From NCBI GenBank assembly GCA_014871545.1, contig WGSR01000039.1, positions 1 to 10,356 on the forward strand: 10,356 nt of DNA, given 5' to 3'. This DNA comes from Collinsella sp. (GTDB lineage Bacteria > Actinomycetota > Coriobacteriia > Coriobacteriales > Coriobacteriaceae). Shown here one piece after another: positions 6,070 through 10,356 of this stretch; the first letter of the stretch is position 1, and every line of letters starts with the position of its first letter. The position numbers and the translations under genes were made by a program. The notes under the pieces were generated by a model. It had not been told where the DNA came from and did no database searches. It saw nothing but the letters and a program-made list of their open reading frames with translations.

Positions 6070-6111
6070 AAAACCTGCCAAAACAAACCTGTCCCTTTTT
6101 GGTAGGTTTTT
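6070..6111 (+). repeat. Repeat-motif hairpin ending in a T run, likely second terminator
   Basis: AAAACCTGCCAAAA (6070-6083) pairs with TTTTGGTAGGTTTT (6097-6110) as a 14-bp stem with one G-U pair and a 13-base loop; the T run continues to 6111. On the minus strand 6095 to 6074 reads as the same 22-bp motif found twice at 2137-2220. The hairpin plus T run can act as an intrinsic terminator on the plus strand, backing up the one 51 bases upstream, and the A-rich left arm gives a T run on the minus strand too. Confidence 0.7.
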
Positions 6112-6124
6112 GCCTTGGGAGCGG

Positions 6125-6130
6125 TACCAT
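6125..6130 (+). promoter_or_regulatory. Candidate -10 box of the ROK kinase gene
   Basis: TACCAT lies about 40 bases before the ROK start codon and just behind two terminators, so a promoter must lie close by. The same TACCATA string recurs upstream of the pyrophosphatase gene at 7241-7247. No clear -35 box is seen. Confidence 0.3.
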
Positions 6131-6164
6131 ACAGGCAATGTTTAAACGAGAAAGGTGGGCTCCC

Positions 6165-7118
6165 ATGGAACCTAAGCAGTACTACATCGGCATCGACGTC
6201 GGCGGCACTTCGGTTAAGGAGGGCCTGTTCGACGAGGACGGCAACCTGCTGGCCAAGGCCAGCGTGCCCACGCCTCCTATCGTTGACGCTGCGGGCTTTG
6301 CCGCGGTGACCGAGGCTATCGACCAGGTGGTCGCCAAGGCACAGATTCCGCGTGCCTTTGTGGCGGGCATTGGCCTGGCCGTTCCGTGCCCCATCCCGGC
6401 GTCGGGCGATGCCAAGGTCAAGGCCAACATTGCCATTAACCTGCCCGAGCTAAGAGTCGCCATTCAGGAGCACTGCCCCGACGCGGTCGTTAAGTACGAG
6501 AACGATGCCAACGCCGCTGCCATGGGCGAGGCCTGGCTCGGTTCTGCCAAGGGCGTGCAGAACGTGGTGATGGTCACCATCGGTACCGGCGTGGGCGGCG
6601 GCGTTATCGTTAACGGCGACGTGGTATCGGGCGTTGTGGGTGCCGGCGGCGAGATTGGCCACATGTGCCTGAACCCGGCCGAGGAGCGCACCTGCGGCTG
6701 CGGCGGCCATGGCCACCTGGAGCAGTATTCCAGCGCCACCGGCGTGGTGAGCAACTACCTTGCCGAGTGCAAGAAGGCGGGCGTCGAGCCCATCGAGCTC
6801 ACCGGCCCCTCCGATTCCAAGGACGTGTTCCAGGCCTGCCGCGAGGGCGATAAGCTCGCGCTTGCCGCGGCCGATACCATGGCCGACTATCTCGGCCGTG
6901 CCCTGGCGCTTATTGCCAACGTGGTCGACCCCGAGATGTTCCTGATCGGTGGCGGCGCGTCCGCTTCGGCCGATGTCTATCTCGACTCCGTTCGTGAGCA
7001 TTTCCAGCGCTACGCGCTTTCTGCCTCGCGCGAGACGCCCATTAAGGTCGCTTCGCTCGGAAACGACGCCGGCATTATCGGCGCCGCCTACGTAGCCCTG
7101 CGCGCCGCCGGCAAATAG
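6165..7118 (+). CDS. ROK-family sugar kinase, probable glucokinase
   Basis: This 317-residue cytoplasmic protein should phosphorylate a hexose with ATP. The ATP loop IGIDVGGTSVKEGLF is at 8-22. The catalytic region ENDANAAAMGEAWLG (112-126) contains the catalytic D114. TIGTGVGGGVIVNG (138-151) and the ROK signature GGEIGHMCLN (161-170) follow, with H166 as zinc ligand. The zinc cluster reads C177-G-C179-G-G-H-G-H184-L-E186, so the third Cys of the usual CxCGxxGCxE is His. The C-terminal DPEMFLIGGGAS (255-266) is also typical. The length fits ROK kinases (about 300-320). The start is chosen from AAAGGTGGG upstream of ATG 6165; an ATG at 6138 lacks a good SD. It is transcribed apart from the PTS operon but could phosphorylate the free hexose released by the 6-phospho-glycosidase. 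Glucose is the most likely substrate; fructose or mannose cannot be ruled out. Confidence 0.9.
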   Translation: MEPKQYYIGIDVGGTSVKEGLFDEDGNLLAKASVPTPPIVDAAGFAAVTEAIDQVVAKAQIPRAFVAGIGLAVPCPIPASGDAKVKANIAINLPELRVAIQEHCPDAVVKYENDANAAAMGEAWLGSAKGVQNVVMVTIGTGVGGGVIVNGDVVSGVVGAGGEIGHMCLNPAEERTCGCGGHGHLEQYSSATGVVSNYLAECKKAGVEPIELTGPSDSKDVFQACREGDKLALAAADTMADYLGRALALIANVVDPEMFLIGGGASASADVYLDSVREHFQRYALSASRETPIKVASLGNDAGIIGAAYVALRAAGK

Positions 7119-7120
7119 TC

Positions 7121-7170
7121 GGTGCAAGGGGGACAGGTTACTTTGCACCAACATGGTGCAAAAGGGACAG
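7121..7170. repeat. GGTGCAA/GGGACAG composite repeat
   Basis: Two direct copies of GGTGCAAnnGGGACAG lie at 7121-7136 and 7155-7170 (14 of 16 identical). Between them TTTGCACCA (7142-7150) forms a perfect 9-bp inverted repeat with TGGTGCAAA (7154-7162), and the first GGTGCAA (7121-7127) can instead pair with TTGCACC (7143-7149). The two hairpins are mutually exclusive. The GGGACAG core is shared with the repeats at 2137-2220 and 6074-6095. The unit begins 2 bases after the ROK stop codon and may stabilise or end that transcript, though no U run follows. Confidence 0.65.
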
Positions 7171-7240
7171 CCTTGGCCCCCGTGCCTGCCCCAAAATATG
7201 CTGTGGCCCTTCCGTCTGCGAAGGCTCGGCATCGGCGTGC

Positions 7241-7246
7241 TACCAT
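7241..7246 (+). promoter_or_regulatory. Candidate extended -10 of the pyrophosphatase gene
   Basis: TGC-TACCAT (7238-7246) looks like an extended -10 box about 38 bases before the start codon. A hairpin (CCTTC/GAAGG, 7208-7224) lies where a -35 box would be expected, and no -35 match is seen. Confidence 0.3.
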
Positions 7247-7284
7247 AGCTACGTCCAAGTACACATATCAAGTGGAGGATATCC

Positions 7285-8208
7285 ATGGCAAACGTTCTTG
7301 TCTTTGGTCACCAGAACCCCGATAACGACGCCATCATGAGCGCCGTCGTCCTGTCCCAGCTGCTCAACCAGGTTGAGTATGCCGGCAACACCTACGAGGC
7401 CTGTGCCCTTGGTCAGCTTCCGGCAGAGTCCGCCAAGCTGCTCGCCGACGCCGGCATCGCCGAGCCTCGCGTGATCGAGTCCGTCGAGGCCGGTCAGCTC
7501 GTCGTCCTCACCGATCACAACGAGTCTGCCCAGTCCGTCGCCGGCCTTAAGGACGCCACGGTCTTTGGCGTTGTCGATCATCACCGCATCGGCGATTTCG
7601 AGACCGCCGGCCCGCTGCACTACATCTGCCTGCCCTGGGGCTCCAGCTGCACCATCGTCACCAAGCTCGCCGGCGTGCTCGGCGTTGAGCTTTCCGACGT
7701 CCAGGCCAAGCTGCTGCTCTCGGCCATGATGACCGACACGCTCATGCTCAAGAGCCCCACCACCACCGATGTCGACCGCGCCGTCGCCGCCAAGCTCGGC
7801 GAGCAGGTGGGCGTCGACCCGGTCAAGTTTGGCATGGAGGTCTTCCTCACCCGTCCGTCCGGCTCCTTCACCGCTGCCGAGATGGTCGGCAACGACATCA
7901 AGATGTTCGAGCCCGCCGGCAAGAAGCTGCTCATCGGCCAGTACGAGACCGTCGACAAGAGCCGCGCGCTCGGCATGATCGACGAGATTCGCGAGGCCAT
8001 GCGCGCCTACGCCGCCGAGAAGGGTGCTGACGGCATTGTCCTGTGCATCACCGACATCATGGAGGAGGGCTCGCAGGTCCTGCTCGAGGGCGAGACCGAG
8101 GCTGCTCAGAAGGGCCTGGGCATTGCCGACGAGCACGACGGCGTCTGGATGCCGGGCGTCCTCTCCCGTAAGAAGCAGGTCGCTGCCCCCATCATGGCCG
8201 CCTGCTAG
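7285..8208 (+). CDS. ppaC: Family II manganese-dependent inorganic pyrophosphatase
   Basis: This 307-residue cytoplasmic DHH-family enzyme hydrolyses pyrophosphate to two phosphates and so pulls biosynthetic reactions forward. The metal site is complete: H9, D13 and D15 in FGHQNPDND, D77 in TDHNE, the DHH triad D98-H99-H100 followed by RIGDFE, and D151 in MMTDTLM. The C-terminal DHHA2 domain carries the substrate-binding SRKKQV motif (294-299). The length and motif spacing match the Bacillus PpaC type without CBS or DRTGG regulatory domains. GGAGG lies 6 bases before the ATG. The gene appears monocistronic, with its own upstream -10-like box and a strong terminator behind it. Confidence 0.96.
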   Translation: MANVLVFGHQNPDNDAIMSAVVLSQLLNQVEYAGNTYEACALGQLPAESAKLLADAGIAEPRVIESVEAGQLVVLTDHNESAQSVAGLKDATVFGVVDHHRIGDFETAGPLHYICLPWGSSCTIVTKLAGVLGVELSDVQAKLLLSAMMTDTLMLKSPTTTDVDRAVAAKLGEQVGVDPVKFGMEVFLTRPSGSFTAAEMVGNDIKMFEPAGKKLLIGQYETVDKSRALGMIDEIREAMRAYAAEKGADGIVLCITDIMEEGSQVLLEGETEAAQKGLGIADEHDGVWMPGVLSRKKQVAAPIMAAC

Positions 8209-8227
8209 GTTCTTTTGACCAAACGCC

Positions 8228-8267
8228 ACGACCGGACCGCGGACGCCCCGCGCTCCGGTCGTTTTTT
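8228..8267 (+). terminator. Intrinsic terminator of ppaC
   Basis: ACGACCGGA (8228-8236) pairs with TCCGGTCGT (8254-8262). An inner CGCGG/CCGCG stem (8238-8242 with 8248-8252) sits above a C-C mismatch. The outer arm runs into six Ts (8262-8267). It starts 20 bases after the stop codon. Confidence 0.92.
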
Positions 8268-8350
8268 GTGCACAGTGCTGCGTCGTCTCTTGGACAGGCG
8301 TGCCCGTGCCGTTGGGCAAATAATGTTCAACCTGTGGTTCCGCTTTTCGG

Positions 8351-8383
8351 CTGCACTTGTGCGCATGTCGTGCAGGGTAGGCT
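8351..8383 (+). promoter_or_regulatory. Candidate nhaA promoter region with a dyad
   Basis: TTGTGC (8357-8362) and TAGGCT (8378-8383) are separated by only 15 bases and make at best a weak promoter. They overlap an inverted repeat CTGCAC (8351-8356) with GTGCAG (8370-8375). The dyad could be an operator over the promoter or, if transcription starts further upstream, a leader hairpin. The remaining spacer (8268-8350) shows nothing I can name. Confidence 0.3.
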
Positions 8384-8406
8384 AGATGCAAGCGTAATAC
8401 GTTGGA

Positions 8407-8442
8407 GCGCGGCTCCGCCACTTGGGCGGGCCGTGCTTTTTT
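8407..8442 (+). terminator. Intrinsic terminator-like hairpin in the nhaA leader
   Basis: GCGCGGC-t-CCGCC (8407-8419) pairs with GGCGGGCCGTGC (8425-8436) as a 12-bp stem with one bulged T and one G-U pair, followed by six Ts (8437-8442). It lies 165 bases after the ppaC terminator and 33 bases before the nhaA start codon. A second stop for ppaC seems unnecessary, so it may be an attenuator of nhaA. A further small hairpin ACGGGA/TCCCGT (8446-8461) lies between it and the SD. Confidence 0.7.
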
Positions 8443-8475
8443 AAGACGGGAACCCTCCCGTGAAAGGAGTCGCCC

Positions 8476-9834
8476 ATGGCAGCACCCGAGCAGCTGTTCA
8501 ACGTCCGTGAGCGCAAGCGTTTTGAGCGTCACGACATTTGGGAGCGCATTGCCGAGAACGGCACGATTTCCGCCGCCGTCATGGTCTGCGCCGCCATCGC
8601 CGCCGTCATCTGCGCCAACACCGATGCCTACGAGGCCATCCATCACTTTTTAGAGACCCCGCTGTATGTGGGCCTGGGCAACCTTACCGCCGGTCTCACC
8701 GTCGAGCTTTTCGTCAACGACTTCCTCATGGCGATCTTCTTTTTGTTGGTGGGCATTGAGCTCAAGTACGAGATGACGGTCGGCGAGCTCAAGAATCCGC
8801 GTCAGGCCATGCTTCCCATGCTGGCGGCCGTGGGCGGCGTCGTCGTTCCCGCCTGCATCTACCTGATCTTTAACCATGCCGGCGCCCGCAACGGTTGGGC
8901 CATCCCCATGGCAACCGATATTGCCTTTGCGCTGGGCGTGCTGTCGCTTTTGGGCAACCGCGTGCCCAACGGCGTGCGCGTGTTCTTCTCGACGCTCGCC
9001 ATCGCCGACGACCTTATCTCCATCGCCGCCATCGCCATCTTCTACGGTCAGAGCCCCAATCCGTTTTGGTTGGGCGCCGCTGCGCTTGTGACCTGCGCGC
9101 TCGTGTGGCTCAACAAGACGCAGCATTACCGCCTTGCCCCGTATTCGGTACTGGGTCTGCTGTTGTGGTTCTGCATGTTCAAGAGCGGCGTACATGCCAC
9201 GCTTGCCGGCGTCATCTTGGCCTTTACCATCCCGGCCAAGTGCGGCGTCAAGCTCGATAGCCTCACCGATTGGTTGGGCGAGTGCCTGCCGCTGCTCGAT
9301 GACCGCTACGACGACGAGGCGCACATCCTGGGCCAGCACGACTTTACCGTCTCGACCACCAGGGTCGAGCGCGTCATGCACCGCGTGACCCCGCCGCTCA
9401 TCCGTATGGAGCGTCTGATCTCCACGCCGGTCAACTTTGTGATTCTGCCGATCTTTGCGTTCGTCAACGCACAGGTTCGCCTGGTGGGCGTGGACATGAG
9501 CACGCTGCTCACCGACCCGGTGACGCTCGGCGTGTACTTTGGCATGCTGCTGGGCAAGCCGATCGGCATCTTTGGCATGACGTTCGCCTTGGTCAAGCTC
9601 AAGGTCTGCGAGCTGCCGCACAATGTCAACTGGCATATGATTGCCGGTGTGGGCATTCTGGGCGGCATCGGCTTTACCATGTCGATTCTCATCAGCGGTC
9701 TTGCCTTCCCGACGGCCCAGTTTGAGGTTCTGGCTGCCAAGGCTGCCATCCTTGCCGGTTCGGTCACCGCCGCCGTGCTCGGCATGATCTACATGAGTGT
9801 GGTCTGCAAACACCCCGCGCCCAAGGGCGAGTAA
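8476..9834 (+). CDS. nhaA: Na+/H+ antiporter NhaA
   Basis: This 452-residue inner-membrane antiporter should expel Na+ or Li+ in exchange for protons and so support pH and salt homeostasis. The hallmark residues are present: D148 in ATDIAFALGVLSLLG, D178-D179 in LAIADDLISI (equivalents of D133, D163 and D164 in E. coli) and K361 in LGKPIGIFG (K300). MAIFFLLVGIELKYEMTVGEL (85-105) and GILGGIGFTMSILISGLAF (393-411) are further NhaA signatures. The protein is longer than E. coli NhaA (388) because of about 30 residues before the first membrane helix and a charged loop near residues 255-310, as in other long-form NhaA proteins. AAAGGAG lies 6 bases before the ATG. The gene stands alone, with a terminator-like hairpin in its leader. 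Confidence 0.95.
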   Translation: MAAPEQLFNVRERKRFERHDIWERIAENGTISAAVMVCAAIAAVICANTDAYEAIHHFLETPLYVGLGNLTAGLTVELFVNDFLMAIFFLLVGIELKYEMTVGELKNPRQAMLPMLAAVGGVVVPACIYLIFNHAGARNGWAIPMATDIAFALGVLSLLGNRVPNGVRVFFSTLAIADDLISIAAIAIFYGQSPNPFWLGAAALVTCALVWLNKTQHYRLAPYSVLGLLLWFCMFKSGVHATLAGVILAFTIPAKCGVKLDSLTDWLGECLPLLDDRYDDEAHILGQHDFTVSTTRVERVMHRVTPPLIRMERLISTPVNFVILPIFAFVNAQVRLVGVDMSTLLTDPVTLGVYFGMLLGKPIGIFGMTFALVKLKVCELPHNVNWHMIAGVGILGGIGFTMSILISGLAFPTAQFEVLAAKAAILAGSVTAAVLGMIYMSVVCKHPAPKGE

Positions 9835-9884
9835 GAGCGTAAAAACCGGGGCCGGACGTGCCCCCGGATACCCTCGTGTGCAAA

Positions 9885-9926
9885 AAACGCCGTTTGTGAG
9901 TACTGTCACAAACGGCGTTTCATTTT
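9885..9926 (+). terminator. Bidirectional terminator downstream of nhaA
   Basis: AAACGCCGTTTGTG (9885-9898) pairs perfectly with CACAAACGGCGTTT (9907-9920), extended by one A-T pair, followed by CATTTT on the plus strand. On the minus strand the arm runs into six Ts (9887 to 9882), a better tail. It probably ends nhaA from the left and also transcripts from the minus-strand gene at the right edge. A weaker GC hairpin (CCGGGG/CCCCGG, 9846-9867) precedes it. Confidence 0.8.
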
Positions 9927-10007
9927 ACGCGCTAAAAATAATGGACAACAACATGCTGCTTGTACGTTAACGAGTAGCCGGTAGATTAGAAAATGACAAT
10001 AAGGTCC

Positions 10008-10085
10008 TTAAAAAGAGGACGAACGAGGCCAAAAAGGGCTGTTTTTGCCAAAAATCGCTGCCACTAAAAAAGTAACAGTACTCAT
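10008..10085 (-). CDS. Possible 25-residue peptide inside the repeat element
   Basis: An ATG at 10085 opens a 25-codon frame beginning MSTVTFLVAAIFGKN and ending at a TAA (10010 to 10008). The first half is hydrophobic and the end is rich in Ser, Pro and Arg. Upstream is AAAAAAGAG, at most a poor SD, 8 bases from the ATG. The other inverted-repeat end (9896-9970, plus) also opens with a start codon (GTG) followed by codons for STVT, then differs. This may be a by-product of the repeat, so the coding call is weak. Confidence 0.15.
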   Translation of the reverse strand: MSTVTFLVAAIFGKNSPFWPRSSSF

Positions 10086-10122
10086 ATTTGCTCTTTTTTG
10101 CACACGGGCCCGATGACTAGGT

Positions 10123-10356
10123 CTATTCCACGGTGCCGTAGACGGCACCCCAGCCGTGGGCGGCCAAGGCGGAGTTGAGCTGGTCGCAAAGTGACTGGCG
10201 GTCATAATAGCCGGGCGGTAGCAGGTTGACGATCTCCATGAGATCGGGTGCCAAGTCCAAGATCTCGGCCTGCACGATCAGATCCAGGCGGTCGATGGCG
10301 TGGCGGTCGTAAAACAGTCCGTCGACCAGGCGCTGCAGGTCGCCGAATTCCTCGGC
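10123..10356 (-). CDS. Conserved-looking hypothetical protein, C-terminal part
   Basis: A minus-strand frame enters from the right edge and stops at TAG (10125 to 10123), leaving 77 C-terminal residues. I do not recognise the family. The piece is acidic and helical in character: EEFGDLQRLVDGLFYDRHA, then LDLIVQAEILDLAPDLMEIV, then LLPPGYYDRQSLCDQLNSAL and a final AHGWGAVYGTVE. No membrane segment or catalytic motif is visible. Codon use is like that of the neighbouring genes, with G/C-rich third positions, which supports real coding. The downstream side contains the 232-bp repeat element and a terminator with a good T run for this strand at 9920-9882. The start lies outside the window. Confidence 0.75.
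   Translation of the reverse strand, partial: AEEFGDLQRLVDGLFYDRHAIDRLDLIVQAEILDLAPDLMEIVNLLPPGYYDRQSLCDQLNSALAAHGWGAVYGTVE

Larger units (their letters stand above)
9875..10106. repeat. 232-bp element with imperfect terminal inverted repeats (MITE-like)
   Basis: The left end (9875-9906, plus) and right end (10106 to 10075, minus) share CGTGTGCAAAAAA (13 of 13), then a 9-base variable stretch, then TGAGTACTGT (10 of 10), so about 25 of 32 positions match in inverted orientation. The inside is AT-rich compared with neighbouring genes and holds further small hairpins (GTCCTT/GAGGAC, 10004-10020; GGCcAAAAA/TTTTTGCC near 10028-10050). No transposase is encoded. I see no clear target-site duplication, so mobility is a hypothesis. 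Confidence 0.5.

Noticed and set aside
5920..6166. Short minus-strand frames of 72-78 codons before the ROK gene
   Set aside because: They span the operon terminator and the repeat hairpin and show no start signal or family pattern.
7119..7284. A CRISPR-like repeat at the two GGTGCAA copies
   Set aside because: Only two short imperfect copies exist, with no regular spacers and no cas genes.
7249..8646. A 465-codon minus-strand frame across ppaC and the nhaA leader
   Set aside because: It runs over two terminators and a complete pyrophosphatase gene; its Gly/Asp/His/Leu-rich product is an antisense artefact.
8650..9909. A 419-codon minus-strand frame opposite nhaA
   Set aside because: The His/Asp/Arg/Gly-rich product is the mirror of a membrane protein gene; NhaA on the plus strand has all key residues.
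9835..10122. A tRNA or known small RNA in the spacer after nhaA
   Set aside because: No cloverleaf, TTC-loop or CCA-type end is visible; the hairpins fit a terminator and repeat ends.

Overview
The window is GC-rich bacterial DNA with G/C-rich third codon positions, short AT-rich spacers and clear Shine-Dalgarno (SD) sites. The gene set is a GntR/UTRA regulator, a lactose/cellobiose-family PTS, a GH1 6-phospho-beta-glycosidase, a ROK sugar kinase, a family II pyrophosphatase and a long-form NhaA. Together with the style of the intergenic repeats this suggests an anaerobic gut actinobacterium of the Coriobacteriia, most likely Collinsella or a close relative. The taxonomic call is an inference from gene content and composition; nothing in the window proves it.

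Layout. Positions 1-230 hold a hairpin at the left edge (possibly the start of a gene leaving the window) and the strong hairpin terminator of manA. On the minus strand, gntR (1236-1955) and manA (231-1163) look like a two-gene unit. It diverges from a plus-strand sugar operon across a roughly 300-base AT-rich spacer (1956-2256). That spacer carries a good sigma70-type promoter (TTTACA-16-TATAGT), a -10-like box for gntR and an inverted-repeat element in the leader. The operon is GH1 6-phospho-beta-glycosidase (2257-3657), PTS EIIC (3778-5121), EIIB (5279-5581) and EIIA (5591-5923), and it ends at a textbook terminator (5982-6019). A separately transcribed ROK sugar kinase (6165-7118) follows, then a manganese-dependent inorganic pyrophosphatase (7285-8208, own terminator) and the Na+/H+ antiporter nhaA (8476-9834). 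The last 0.5 kb is a repeat-rich spacer (9835-10122) and the C-terminal 77 residues of an unrecognised minus-strand gene.

How the genes work together (inference from family knowledge). A beta-linked disaccharide enters through EIIC and is phosphorylated by EIIA and EIIB. The GH1 enzyme splits it inside the cell into a hexose-6-phosphate and a free sugar. The ROK kinase could phosphorylate the free hexose, and ManA feeds mannose-6-phosphate to fructose-6-phosphate. The GntR/UTRA protein probably senses a (phospho)sugar and controls the divergent promoters. The pyrophosphatase and NhaA are housekeeping neighbours.

The most interesting material is non-coding. A 22-bp motif occurs three times in two spacers, always in a hairpin, with a related GGGACAG element in a third spacer. 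A 232-bp element downstream of nhaA has imperfect terminal inverted repeats and a possible 25-codon ORF. Three hairpins are stacked between the EIIC and EIIB genes. An intrinsic-terminator-like hairpin lies in the nhaA leader. I see no CRISPR array, tRNA, rRNA, complete transposase, or defence or toxin system, and no convincing new protein system.
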